From Glebionis coronaria (taxonomy: Eukaryota > Streptophyta > Magnoliopsida > Asterales > Asteraceae): a DNA stretch of 64,000 nt. The notes below the pieces were generated by a model. That model was not told the DNA's origin, searched no databases, and saw only the letters and a list, made by a program, of their open reading frames with translations. The stretch lies in the NCBI GenBank assembly GCA_025667525.1, contig JANFOE010000190.1, forward strand, positions 2,048,501 through 2,112,500, written 5' to 3'. The position numbers and the translations under genes are program-made. Below are positions 22,135 through 35,111 of this stretch, piece by piece (position 1 is the first letter of the stretch; each line of letters starts with the position of its first letter).

Positions 22135-25084
22135 GAACCGAATTTGACCATGCCTTCCATCGAAAATCTTCCGGATTTAGAGCTTAAGGACCTACCGTCT
22201 CATCTCGAGTACGTTTTCCTTGAAGACAATAAGAAGTTACCCGTCATCATCGCTAAGGATTTGAAAGAAGAAGAAAAATCTCGACTTATCGCCGTGCTGA
22301 AGAATCATAAGAAAGGGATTTCTTGGAAAATCTCCGATATTTGTGGAATTGATCCTCACTTTTTCACACATAAAATTCTCATGGAGGACGACTTTAAACC
22401 CACTATTCAAAACCAACGAAGGGTGAATCCCAAGATCCATGACGTTATCAAAAAAGAGGTTATCAAACTTCTTGATGCGGGAATGATCTACCCTATCTCG
22501 GATTCACCATGGGTTAGTACCATCCATTGTGTGCCTAAGAAAAGCGGAATCACCGTTGTGCCCAATGAAACAACGAGTTGATACCTAGTCGTCTCGTTAC
22601 AGGGTGGAGAGTTTGCATAGACTATCGCAAACTCAATTATGATACGAGAAAGGATCATTTTCCCCTTCCTTTCATGGACCAAATGCTTGAACGTCTAGCG
22701 GGTAATGATTATTATTGCTTCTTAGACGGTTTCTCCGGGTATTTTCAAATTCCCATCGATCCCAAAGACCAAGAGAAAACCACTTTCACTTTTCCTTATG
22801 GAACATTTGTTTATAAAAGAATGCCTTTCGGCTTATGCAATGCTCCTGGGACATTCCAAAGGTGTATGATAGTTATCTTCCATGACATGGTTGAAGAAAC
22901 TATGGAAGTCTTCATGGATGATTTCTCGATCTATGGTGATTCTTTCTCTCATTGCATTGCCAATTTGGAACGCATGCTTAAGCGGTGTGAAGACACTCGC
23001 CTTGTTATAAATTGGGAAAAATGCCATTTCATGGTAAAAGAAGGCATTGTGCTTGGACATAAAATCTCAAAAGCCGGTCTTGAAGTCGACCGTGCTAAAG
23101 TTGACGTTATTGCTAAATTGCCTCCGCCTTCAACCGTGAAGGTTGTGAGAAGTTTCCTTGGTCATGCGGGCTTCTATCGTCGATTCATTCAAGATTTTTC
23201 TAAAATCGCTCGCCCGATGACCCACCTTTTGGTAAAAGATACTCCTTTTATCTTTTCTAAAGAGTGCCTTGAATCCTTCAATCTTCTCAAGGACAAGCTA
23301 ACTAAGGCACCGGTCTTGGTTACCCCCAATTGGGAGCTACCTTTTGAATTGATGTGTGATGCTAGCGACTTTGCTATTGGAGCGGTTTTGGGCCAAAGAG
23401 TGAAAAAACACTTCCAACCAATCCACTATGCTAGCAAGACAATGACGGGGGCTCAATTGCATTATACCACTACCGAGAAAGAGCTTTTAGCTGTAGTGTA
23501 TGCTTTTGAGAAGTTCCGCCCCTATCTAGTTCTTTCCACCACAATCGTGTACACCGATCATTCCGCGTTGAAGTACTTGTTGACTAATCAAGATTCCAAG
23601 CCAAGACTTCTTCGTTGGGGTTTGCTCCTTCAAGAATTTAAAATCGAAATTCATGACAAAAAGGGAGCTGAAAACCTAGCCGCGGATCATCTAAATAGAC
23701 TTGAGGATCCTTATCAAGGGGATCATCCGAATCAAGAGATCAATGACTCTTTTCCCCTTGAGGCCTTAATGTCTATCAATTCCAATCTTGATGACACCCC
23801 GTGGTTTGCGGACATTGCAAACTACTTAGCGGGTGGTATTCTCATCGAAGGGTTAACATACCAACAAAAGAAGAAGTTCTTTAAAGATGTTAAGACTTAC
23901 TTTTGGGATGACCCTTATCTCTTCAAACAATGTGCTGATCTGATTATTCGTCGGTGTGTTGATGGACCCGCAGCTTTAGACATTCTCGAAGCTTGACATA
24001 AAGGACCTACCGGTGGTCACTTTGGTCCCAACTACACCGCGAAGAAAGTGTTTGACTCGGGATTCTATTGGCCCACCATTTATCGTGACGCTCACGAGAT
24101 GGTTAAAAATTGTGATGCTTGCCAACGCCAAGGCAAATCACACATAAAGATGAGATGCCTCAAAATTTCATACAAGAATGTGAAATCTTTGATGTATGGG
24201 GCATCGACTTTATGGGGCCATTTCCATCATCTAAAGGGAAAAAGTACATCCTCATAGCCGTTGACGACGTTTCTAAATGGGTTGAAGCAAAATCTCTCCC
24301 TACGAACGATGCGAGGGTGGTTGTGAACTTTTTGAAGCAGCTTTTTGCTCGATTCGGTGTTCCTCGTGCTATCATCAGTGACCGCGGGACTCATTTTTGC
24401 AATGATCAATTTGCTCGAGTCATGGCTAAGTATGGTGTCAATCACCGTCTTTCCACCGCTTATCATCCTCAAACAAATGGCCAAGTCGAGATATCTAACC
24501 GTGGATTGAAGCAAATTCTTGATCTTAGTGTGGGAGAGCACCGTGCCTCGTGGGCCGATAAGTTAGACGATGCTTTGTGGGCTTTCCTTACCGCTTATAA
24601 GACCTCGATTGGTTGTACACCTTATCGTCTTGTGTACAGGAAAGCATGCCACCTCCCTATTGAGTTGGAACATAAGGCATACTGGGCCTTGAAGTGGGCG
24701 AATTTTGACATCAACAAAGCCAACGATCTTCGGAAGATTCAACTCAATGAGCTAAATGAACTAAGGAATGAATCTTATGAGAATTCATTGATCTACAAGG
24801 AGAAAACCAAGATCATCTATGATGCAAGGATTAAGAACCGAGAGTTCCACGTTGGTGATCAAGTATTACTCTTTAACTCTCGGTTGAAGATCTTCTCGGG
24901 CAAGCTGAAAAGCCGTTGGTCTGGTCCATTCACCGTCGCCAAAGTCTTCCCATATGGCACCATTGAGCTTTCTCAGCCAAATAGGCCCAATTTCATAGTG
25001 AATGGCCAGCGAGTGAAGTTGTACTTTGGTGAGGAAATATCTCATGAGATTATTCCATCCCTCACCACGTTTTCCTTGAATTAG
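22135..25084 (+). pseudogene. X pol: RT, RNase H and integrase, broken
   Basis: Continues X gag-pol after element E. The linker and RT start (GMIYPISDSPWVS near 22480) are Athila-like. A frameshift of one base near 22571 moves the frame; RT continues with [13 protein letters not shown] (~22820) and the catalytic [12 protein letters not shown] (~22911), where FMDD replaces the more common YxDD-type motif as in other Athila elements. RNase H has [14 protein letters not shown] near 23350. An in-frame TGA lies at 23994-23996 at the start of the integrase zinc region, and a second frameshift falls near 24130-24150. Integrase catalytic region follows ([10 protein letters not shown] ~24195, [12 protein letters not shown] ~24378, NGQVE ~24478) and ends at 25084 with an [14 protein letters not shown] segment typical of Athila integrase C-termini. 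No chromodomain. Confidence 0.92.
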
Positions 25085-26204
25085 TTTTGGGTCGAGTCAG
25101 GCTCGTGACTCGGTTAACAAAACAAGCTCTTCTCGGGAGGCAACCCGTAGATCTATCCTTTACCGTTTTCATAATAAGTTTAGGGGAGCCCCGTATGTGT
25201 TTGTTTTCTTGTTTCTTATTCTGTGCAGGAATTCAAGCTTCAAAGAGTACTTTTGATGACTTTTGACGAACCGTGATCCCGTGTATCCGTCTTCCTGGTT
25301 CTATCCTAAACTATCGTGATTTAATATTTCATATCTTATATGTTCACATTGAAATCACTATAGTTTTCCTTTCCTTAGCAAGATTTAAGCAAACTGCACA
25401 ATGTCCTAAGTGTAGGGGAGTTTACTCTCACATGCTTAAACATTGAGGACAATGTTTATATCAAGTGTAGGGGGACTTCTATTGAAGTAAGTGGTCTTTT
25501 CCACGAATTTGCCCTCATTTTAACCGGAAAATCTAATTTTTCGACATTTTTCAAAATTTTTAATCTATTTTGGCCTAGTTGTATAGTAGTATATTCTTTT
25601 GTTATAGTTATTTTCTTTCTTTGCTAGAATAAATTTTAATTAAGTGGTTTTAATTTTTCAACGTTGTGAATCTTTTGACTCAACCCGAGTTTACTTAGCT
25701 AAGTTTACTCTAGCTAGTATCCTTAAAATGTTTAAGTCAAGTTTTGCTAGGCGTTTATATAGGGAACTTTAAAACTCGAAAGGCTTAACTCTCACGGGTT
25801 AAGAACAAGAACTTTTCGCAAGTTCCTATAATTGATCCTAGAGAGTTGTTTATCAAGGGAACTTTAAAATGCAATTTCTAAACTTGAAAGTCTACGAGTT
25901 TGCAAGATCCTATAGATGACTCGAAAACCCAAAACTTTGATTTAATAGGCTAAGCATCCACGACTCTCATTCCTTGAGATTTTAAATTGTGGAGAACGAG
26001 AGATGATAGAGCCAATTATAAGTTTGGAATTCTTTCGTGAATTTATGTGAGTTGATTATAAGCTTTTTCTCCCATCGCTTGCTAATAAATTTATTTGCAA
26101 TAAATAAGGTTGTACGATTTGAAAAGTTACTTAGCTTCTAGCACAAGATCATTTAAAAGTTGTTCGGTATTAATTAGAGTTCATAGCCAAGGCATAACTT
26201 ATTG
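25085..26204 (+). other. X 3' non-coding region, first part
   Basis: Begins with a GC-richer stretch containing TCTCGGGAGGCAACCCG. A hairpin AAACATTG-AGGA-CAATGTTT is at 25438-25457, followed by the purine tract AAGTGTAGGGGGAC (25463-25476). The remainder is AT-rich with no recognisable env-like frame. It is cut at 26205 by element D and resumes at 38652. Confidence 0.75.
25438..25476 (+). promoter_or_regulatory. X conserved hairpin plus internal purine tract
   Basis: Perfect 8-base stem with AGGA loop, then an AAGTGTAGGGGG tract like the true PPT at 39561-39574. Element F has the same pairing on the minus strand at 58755-58793. A second (central) polypurine tract is a reasonable interpretation. 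Confidence 0.55.
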
Positions 26205-29200
26205 TGTAACACCCTCATTTTTACATATAGCAGCGGAAGCTATTTTGGGGTATTACTTCATGATACACAGTACACAATAATAGAAAACGACTCAAAAGAG
26301 ACGTTTTTAAAAAAGAGAGTTATCATTCATTTATTCATCAGAGTATTTACAAACAGAGGTCCCGAAGAACATTTTGAAAACATAAAAGTGAATGATAACA
26401 AGTTTGGACGTCCTCATGTCCTTTGCCTCTCCGTGCCATAGTCCGTGTGATTTTCAGTTACCTGGGATAAATATGCTCAAAGTCAACACAAAGGTTGAGT
26501 GAAATTCACAGGTTTGAGTTATAATAGTTTGAAAACAAGTTTAATCATCAATGGGATATGTTGTTACACCCGTTAAAGTCATAATTATTGCATCTGAGCT
26601 CATGACACCCCACGTTAACATTTCCAAGTCCAGTGATGGTACTGCAGACCAATCAATGACTAGAAGTAAGGCGTAACTTGCCAAGGTTACCCTATTTGTT
26701 CTCAAATATAGTGTTATTGGTGCCAAAAGTATAGGCAAACCAACGGGAGTCGTCACACTCCAAATAGATCTATTCACAATATTCACGTTCACGTTACGGT
26801 GATTATGGTTCATGAAATGTATGTTATAGTGGCAGATCAAGGTACTCGTGCAATAATTTATTAGGATAGCATACCAAAATACTTGTATTCATGTTTAGAG
26901 CATATATCCCCCTCACGGGTTTGTAAAGCATTTAAAAGTGAGGCTATGAACTCACCTTAGGTTAGGGATATCTGCTTGATATCAAGAGGGACTCAGGTAG
27001 ACGGCTTTTACCACGCAACCTGAGGTATCGTATGTCAAGTATTTAGTTAAGTTGTGTTATGTTTCAAAACTTTGTTTAATATAGTTTAAAAGGTTTATTT
27101 CTTTGATTCATTAGTTTATGAATATCGTTGTATCACTATTCGGGTCATAATATGTCAGAAGCCATTCTATAAACGTTTGAGGAGCGAGGGCACTTTAACT
27201 CGTAAACCCAACCACTCAGTCAGAACGTAATATCGAGATGGAACATCTTAATATGAAATTCCCTAGTAGTAGGATACGTCTGTGTGTTAAGGAAAATAGG
27301 TTTTGAGGTTTCTTTAAAAGTTATTCGATAATAAGTTATGTTTATATTTATAATGTATTTAGAGTTTATATATGTTTTAATCAATGTATAAAAAGGATTA
27401 TTTTTATTTAGTTTATAAAATATCAAACCTTATAGGATTATTATATATTTTTCAAAATATCTCATTTATACCTTTAAGTTTAAAAGAAATGGCAAAATAT
27501 ACCCTTGTAGTTATAACTTATACAAGTTTTGTCTTTTATGGATACATATATGTAATATAAACCATGTACTTTCAAACATGGCAAATTAGAAACTTAAATT
27601 TAAGTTTATGATCATGGCAAAATAGGTCCTTATAGTTTATAGTTTCAAAAATTACACATTTAGTCCTTTATCTTGAAAATAGTTTCATAATATGTTTTAA
27701 CACTAAAATAGACTTGTTTTATGAATCAAAAGCTAAAGTAAAGTTTCATTTATGTTCTTATATATCTTATAAGACTTATGAAAATCTTATAACAATAACA
27801 TAATAAGTTTAAAACTTTGAAATCAAATTGATCATAAGTAGTAAAAATTTAGGGTTTTCTAGGTTCAATCATAGTTTCATGAATGTTTTAATGTATCATA
27901 AGGCATGTAATCATTATAACAACATCTCTAGGTGTTATATAACATATCTAAGATCAAACATGGGTGTTTAGAACTTACTTGAATACAAATAGAGCAAGAA
28001 CAAGATGAAAAGGGGAGTATGTGCTAGTTTTGAGGCCTTGATGATCACTACAACTTGTTAATGGCTTCTAGGTCTTGTACTCTTGGTTTCTTATCTTGTA
28101 AACCTTCTTAGAAAATCATATCATCCTTATGCTACTGCTAGTGCTTGGATTTAGAGAGGTTTTAGTGCTTTAGAGGAGTTGAGAATGGAATGAAGAGTTA
28201 TGTGTTAGTTATGGCTATTTATAGGAAAAGAAAGGCTTCATGGCTAAGTTTTGCAAGGATAGGTGTCAAGTGATGGAGTACATGACAAGGATAAGCTAGG
28301 AGGATGATAAGGCTAAGCTATTTGATGAGTATTACAAGCTAGGGATGTAGCTTTGCAAGGTGTAAGCACATGGTGAAGTTTAGGAAGCATGTGGTGGCAA
28401 GGTGCTTTTAAGCTACCTTCTTGCTTGCTTAGGATGATGTAGGGAGGTGCTAAGCATGAGGGAGGTGTGTGTTAAGGTGCTAGCATCAGTAGTAGCTTTA
28501 TCATAGAGGTTCTTGAGTTGTTAGGGTGCTTGGTTTAACAAGGTTATGCTTATACATGGCTGTTTCTGGACAGCCAGCAATAGTCCCGGTAAATTGTTTG
28601 TCATTTACAAACCGTGACTCCGTTTAAGCTCAAATTTGTGACAATTGTTAGATATTTGAGTCCTATACAACTTTTAGTTTTACATATTCAAGGGTTACTA
28701 CACAAAATCTTGAGATAATAGCTGTTTACTACAAGTATGCCGAATCTCGTACCTTTGGCATTTCGGCTATAACTAATTCATATGATGTCGAATCGGGGTG
28801 ATTCAATTTGAAAAATGACCACAAGACATAGGGCTAAAACCTAGTTCTTTTACTTAATACTCAGGTCTTATTGATTTGTCCAGATTCTATGTTTTATTGG
28901 TTGGTCATATTCTGAAATTACAAGTATGAACTAGTTTTAGTCATGCCGGGTTTGCTATGGTTTTGTGATTAGGATTTGATGAGTTAGGGTCTTAGTATTT
29001 ATGTTTATACAGATTTAGGTATTGTGTTTGAGGTTTAGTAATGATTCACCAAGAGTTTTAAGGGTTTTATTGGGTTAAACTAGGTTAAACTTGAAAACTA
29101 GGTCAAACCGGGTAAAACTAGGTTAATGACTTGTTTTAGCTTAGGTCATGTTGAAATCTTGGATTGAGGTTCTAGATTGGAGTCTAACATGATGTAGAGG

Positions 29201-29745
29201 TACCGTTTTGGGTTTAGGATCTATAAAATGAGTACTTGTACCTTGTGGTAGAGCGGTGTGAAAGTTTGAACATGATTTAGGACATAAGATGACCAAATTA
29301 GGGCTTTATACTTAAATGACTTGTAAATTGTTATTTGAATACTTTCTTAATGATTCAATGAGTGTATCACACTAAACTTTAGCTAAAGTAGCTTTTACAT
29401 AAGCCTTGCATACTTCAAAACTTGTTTCATTTTGTAATTAGGGTTTTTGAATCAACCGTAAAGGTATAATGCTTGTTTTGGTAAATTGTAGGATATAAGA
29501 TGTTGTATTGATTGAATATTTAGCAAAATGATCTTTGATATATATATATATATGACATACTTAGGGGTTTACATGATGTAATCATGTATATAATTGTCAA
29601 TAGTGGTTGCGTAAGCACGTCTAGATTTCTATGTAAGTTACTTTACATAGTTGAGATATAGTGAAGCAAAAATTTAACCCATAAAAGTAGTTCTCATATA
29701 TATCATGAGTGTATATTACATAGAGGAAATTTATGAGTTGTTACA
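26205..29745 (-). repeat. Element D 3' LTR (left copy)
   Basis: On the + strand starts TGTAACACCC and ends GAGTTGTTACA. It carries AGCAGCGGAAGC near the + start, the shared module (CCCTCACGGGTTT...GGCTATGAACTCACC) at 26910-26956, and a minus-strand TATA CTATAAATAG at 28215-28224. Confidence 0.9.
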
Positions 29746-29760
29746 GTCTTTCCCCCTTAA
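29746..29760 (-). promoter_or_regulatory. Element D polypurine tract
   Basis: On the minus strand TTAAGGGGGAAAGAC lies directly before the 3' LTR. Confidence 0.75.
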
Positions 29761-29779
29761 GGAAATCTCGTCCCGAGAT

Positions 29780-32700
29780 TTAGTTTGATATAGGAGTAGT
29801 GTTTGAAAATAGGTGTGGGTATTTAGCACGAATCTGATCTTCGCGTTCCCAGGTAAATTCTGGGCCTCTTTTTGAGTTCCATCATACTTTGACAATAGGG
29901 ATACAACTTTGTTTAAGTTGTTTGACCTCTCGGTCCATGATTTCCACAGGTCTTCTATGAACTTGAGCTTATCGTCAAGCTGAAGTTCTTTCATTGGAAT
30001 GATAAGAGATTCGTTTGATAGACATTTCTTGAGATTAGAAATGTGGAAAGTATTGTGTACAGTACTGAGCTCTTCAGGGAGCTCAATTCTGTATGCTACT
30101 GGGCCAATCCGTTCAAGGATTTTAAATGGTCCAATGTATTGTGGATTAAGCTTTCCTCGATTTCCAAAACGAATGACACCTTTTCAAGGTGATACTTTCA
30201 ACATAACACGATCTCCAACTTGGAATTCTAAAGGTTTTCGTCTTATGTTGGCATAACTTCTTTGTCGATCTCTAGCGGTTTGTAAGCGTTGTCGAATTTG
30301 AAAGATCTTCTCGGTGGTTTCATGGATTATTTCTGGTCTTGTAAGTTGAACATCTCCAACTTCAGCCCAGTAGACCGGAGATCTGTACTTTCGACCATAA
30401 AGTGCTTCAAATGGAGCCGCTTTGATACTGGCGTGATAACTGTTATTATAAGAGAATTCTATCAACGGTAGATGTCTTTCCCACCCTTTTTCGAAGTCAA
30501 TAACACAAGCTCGAAGCATGTCTTCAAGTGTCTGAATAGTTCTTTCACTTTGACCATCGGTTTGAGGATGATAGGCGGTACTCATGTCTAACTGAGTACC
30601 CAAAGCACTTTGTATTGATTTCCAGAATCTAGATGTGAAGTGAGGATCACGATCTGATATGATAGATATTGGCACTCCATGTCGGGAGATGATTTCTTTT
30701 ATGTATAACCTCGTAAGAGTTTCCATACTATCAAACTCTCGAATGGGAATGAAATGAGCAGATTTTGTAAGACGATCAACAATGACCCAGATTGCGTCAT
30801 GTCCATTAGATGTTCTAGGAAGTTTTGTAACAAAATCCATAGTTGTTCTTTCCCATTTCCACATAGGAATTTCGGGTTGTATCAGTAAACCAGATGGCTT
30901 CTGACATTCAGCTTTAACTCTGGAACATGTTAAACACGTGCCCACATATTCAGCAATGATTGCCTTCATGTTAGGCCACCAGTAGAGTTTCTTTAGATCC
31001 TGATACATTTTGTCAGAACCTGGATGAATGGAGTACTTTGATTTATGGGATTCATGCATAATCAAGCTCCTCAAATTACCATAATATGGTAACCAACTTC
31101 TATTCTTGATGCAACGAGTTCCATCAGGACGTATTTCAAAAGTTTTGTCCATTCCTCTTAAGTTCTCAAACTTAAGGTTTTCTTCTTTGAGTGCTTCGTT
31201 TTGAGCTTTAAGGATTTGTCTTGGTAGATTTGGATGGAGAGTCATAACTAGCGATCTGACTCGAAGTGGGTTAATTCGTTCTTTTCGGCTTAAGGCATCT
31301 GCTACGACATTAGCCTTTCCAGGATGATAACGAATTTCACAATCATAATCAGCGAGTAGTTCTAACCAACGTCGTTGTCTAATATTTAGATCTTTTTGAT
31401 CAAGAATATGTTGTAGGCTCTTATGATCGGTGAACACTATACACTTTGTACCATACAAATAGTGTCTCCATATTCTAAGAGCGAACACGACTGCCCCTAG
31501 TTCGAGATCATGTGTGGTATAGTTTTTCTCATGAGTCTTAAGTTGTCGAGATGCATAAGCAATGGATTTTTCTCTTTGCATCAAAACAGCTCCAAGACCT
31601 TGATGAGATGCATCATAGTAAACGACAAAATCGTCGTTTCCTTCTGGTAATGCTAGAATTGGGGCTTCACACAACTTTTGTTTTAACAACTGAAAAGCTG
31701 TTTCTTGATCTTTTCCCCAGATATACTTTTTGTTCTTCTAGGTTAGTTCAGTCAAAGGCTTTGCAATTTTTGAAAAACCTTCGATGAACCTTCGATATTA
31801 ACCAGCAAGTCCTAAAAACTGGCGTATCTCTGTAGGTGTAGTAGGAGATGCCCAATTTTTGACTGCTTCAATTTTTGCAGGATCAACATGGATCCCTTGA
31901 TTATCAATCAAATGTCCAAGAAATGGCACAAATTGATCCAGAAGTCACACTTTGAGAATTTAGCATACAACTTCTCTTTCTTGAGTAATTCAAGAATTAT
32001 TCTCAGATGGTTTGCGTGATCTTCTTCATTGCGAGAATAGATGAGAATATCATCGATGAACACAATTACAAACTTATCCAAGTAAGGTTTACACACACGG
32101 TTCATGAGATCCATGAATACAGCTGGTGCATTAGTTAACCCAAATGGCATCACTTGAAATTCATAGTGTCCATACCGAGTTCTGAATGCGGTTTTTGGAA
32201 TATCTTCTTCCCTAACTCTCAGTTGATGATAACCTGAGCGTAGGTCGATTTTTGATTAAATACTCGAACCTTGAAGTTGGTCGAATAAGTCATCAATTCT
32301 GGGTAACGGGTAACGATTCTTTATAGTGAGTTTATTCAAACCTCGGTAGTCGATACACATTCTAAAAGTTCAGTCTTTTTTATTGACAAATAAGACAGGA
32401 GCTCCCCAAGGTGATGTACTAGGACGAATAAAACCACGATTGGTTAATTCTTGAAGTTGAGTAGATAGTTCCTGCATTTCTGAAGGAGCTAATCTATAAG
32501 GTGATCGAGCTATAGGTGCAGCACCCGGAATCAAATCGATTTGAAATTCTACTTGGCGAGTAGGAGGAAGGCCAGGTAGATCTTTGGGAAAAACTTTTGA
32601 AAACTCTCTGACTATAGGTATATCTTCAAGTCGCTTCTCGTCAGGCTTGTTCTCCGTTACATGAATTACGAATACTTGGCAACCTCGAGATATATATCTC

Positions 32701-34250
32701 TCAGTTTTTATACAAGATACAAGATTTAGTCGGGTTTTACTTCGATCTCCTAGGATAATTAGAGTTTCATCATTTATAGGAATATGAACGACTTTCTCGT
32801 TACATAGGATTTTGGCATGAGTTTTGGATAACCAATCCATACCAATAACAACATCAAAACTGCCGACTTGAATTGGCATGAGATCAATTTTGAAAGGTTG
32901 TTTTGACAAGGTTAAGGTACAGTTTTGGAGAATAGTATTAGTACTAACTAAGTTTCCATCGGCCATCTCGATATCATAATAGGTACTTAAGGTAATGGGG
33001 ATAATATTTAGTTTAGAAGCAAGAGATGTAGATTCGAAGCTTTTATCAGCTCCAGAATCAAATAATACTCTAGCCAGATGTTGATTAAGAAGGAACATAC
33101 CCGTAACTACGTTAGGGTCTTGTGGAGCGTTTTTGTCCCTTAACATATAGGCTCTTCCTTGGGCACCATTGTTGTTCTTTCGGCATTGATTTGCATAATG
33201 CCCTTTCTCTCCACATGCATGACAAGTAACTTTCACTGGTAGCTGATTACTTCCGGTGGTTGGTCCCTTGTTTCTACAGTTCTTGGTTAAGTGGCCCGTC
33301 TTGTTACAAGTTCGGCATTTAACACTGCAGAGACCGGTATGGTGAAGAGAACACTTTCTACACAGTGGTAGACTTCAGGAATACCTATTAGTCTCAGCTG
33401 GAGTAGCAGCATAAGATCTAAACGTTTCTTGCCTTTGGTTCTGATAAGGGTTGGTGGTAGGGTTCTGGTTATTGATGTTATGGTTACGATTATTGTTGAA
33501 AGTTCTTCTGTCGTCGAACTTTCTTTTATGATCATTGGATCCTTGCATAGGGTTGGTCCTGGTTACTTGATCCATCAGCTTTTGAGTAATGGTAATGACT
33601 TCCTCCAAAGATTGAGGTTTAGAGGCAGTAACATTTCCTTTGATACTCGAAGGCAACCCTCCGATAAAAACTTCCATTGTTCTCTCAGTATCTGGCACCA
33701 TGTTGGGACATAGAAGTGCCAATTCCTGAAATCTTCTTATGTAAGTTTTGATATCGGTTCCCTTTACAGTAAGATGGTAGAATTCCTCTTCCATCTTCTG
33801 GATTTCAGTTCGGGGACAATATTTCTTGATTAGGAGTTTCTTGAATTCAGCCCAAGTAATCTTATAAGTTTCCTCAATTCCCATAGGTTGGGCAAATGAG
33901 TTCCACCAAGATAAGGCTTCATCAGTAAGAGTACCAGTAGCAAACTTGACCTTACAGTCTTCAGTACAGTTGCTACGAGAAAATACTGATCCGCTTCGTT
34001 CAAACCAGCGGATTAATACAACGGCTCCTTCTGTGCCCTTAAAATTAAAGGGTTGACAGCTCATGAACTCCTTGTAGCTACTTTTTCTTGCTACGGAAAC
34101 TTCTCTAGGAGAAGGATTTGCATTATTAGAATTGGCTATGTTTGCAGCTTGAGTTTCTAGTGCTGCAGCAACACTGTCAGCAACTAGTTGTCGGATGGCA
34201 TCTTGACTCATAGATGGAGGGGTAGATGTTGATGACTTCTTGGGAGCCAT
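29780..34250 (-). pseudogene. Element D gag-pol with chromodomain, heavily broken
   Basis: Gag starts at the minus-strand ATG 34250 (MAPKKSSTS) with the core LTDEALSWWNSF near 33930. Zinc knuckles include [14 protein letters not shown] (~33226-33185). Protease [11 protein letters not shown] is near 33065; RT runs about 32500-31900 with [10 protein letters not shown] near 32045; RNase H has [13 protein letters not shown] near 31620; integrase HHCC and DDE regions lie about 31060-30350; a chromodomain remnant (PEFTWERED) is near 29850 in another frame. Breaks seen: TGA 33375-33377, TGA 32370-32372, TAA 32256-32258, a frameshift near 31940, further stops near 31798 and 31739, TGA 30184-30186, and a frameshift near 29945. 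The long open stretch 30184-31689 covers RNase H and integrase only. It is an old, dead copy. Confidence 0.92.
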
Positions 34251-34411
34251 TCTATCAACATTTACAAAATACACATGATAAGAATAATATCATAGTTGGG
34301 TAAAATTTGCGGAAAATTTTTCAACATAGACATTTTATTTGATACACGATTTATCAATAAAGTACATTGCAGAATACAACGGAAAACATCTAAACATATA
34401 AGGATAGTATT

Positions 34412-34927
34412 CTAATAGTTCTTGGATTTTTTGGTCTCTTCGGTTTTCTCGGGAGTTGGTTCACTTCCTAAGGGTCTTGGTATGATCCATAGGGAATTAT
34501 TCATCTCAGCCAACCTTTGATCCATTTTTGCAAAGTCAGGTATTGCATCAATGACTTCAGCTATTGGTGGTGGAGAATCTGGTCTAAATGGTGATGGAAA
34601 ACAAGTTTTCTTATTAGGTGGAAAAGGTTCATCTGGAGTATAGAAATCTGGAGGTGGTGTGGTTGGAGCTTGAGGTAGGATAACATGATTTTCATTATAG
34701 ACTTGCATATAGGGATCTTCGGGATTAGGTTGAATAGCTAATGAAGCTATAAAGTATTGATTCCATTGTTCCGATAAATCAGAATCAGAGACAACGTTAG
34801 GATTCGGGAAATAGTCAGAATCCAAATCAGGGTCAGATTCAGAATCAAAATCCGAATCACGAGAGAAATCTGGTGAGTTAGGATTCTAATTCACTTCTTC
34901 CTTCGGGATTATAGGATTGGGAAACAT
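34412..34927 (-). pseudogene. ORF0 of element D: acidic ORF upstream of gag, one stop
   Basis: Minus-strand frame from ATG at 34927 to the stop at 34412, with one in-frame TAG at 34886-34888. Downstream of that stop 158 codons are open. The N-terminal part is Ser/Asp-rich (DSDFDSESDPDLDSDYF), the middle is proline-rich (PPPDFYTPDEPFPPNKK), and the end is Lys/Glu-rich. It lies between primer site and gag, exactly where E has its 358-codon ORF0, and shares acidic composition and a short PFPPN sequence with it. The two are far apart in length and I cannot align them throughout, so homology is only suggested. Function unknown. Confidence 0.55.
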
Positions 34928-35095
34928 AGTTCTGTAATAGTTTCGATAGAAAAATAATCATAAGTACATAAATATTTAATACATATATACTTAGGTTATT
35001 TACTCTTCATTTAGCGTTTGGGGAAAGCAGTGGCACAGAGGACTTTTTCAAAAACTAGTTATAGTTAAGGTAAAAACCTTGTTCTCTATAACTGT

Positions 35096-35108
35096 GGCTC
35101 TGATACCA
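35096..35108 (-). promoter_or_regulatory. Element D primer-binding site
   Basis: Minus strand TGGTATCAGAGCC, three bases from the 5' LTR; tRNA-Met type. Confidence 0.85.
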
Positions 35109-35111
35109 ATC

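Noticed and set aside
22135..25084. Endogenous pararetrovirus (caulimovirid) origin of pol
   Set aside because: An integrase, LTRs, primer site and target duplications are present; these belong to Gypsy elements, not caulimovirids.
25085..26204. Env-like ORF after X pol
   Set aside because: Some Athila elements have one, but every frame here is short and full of stops.
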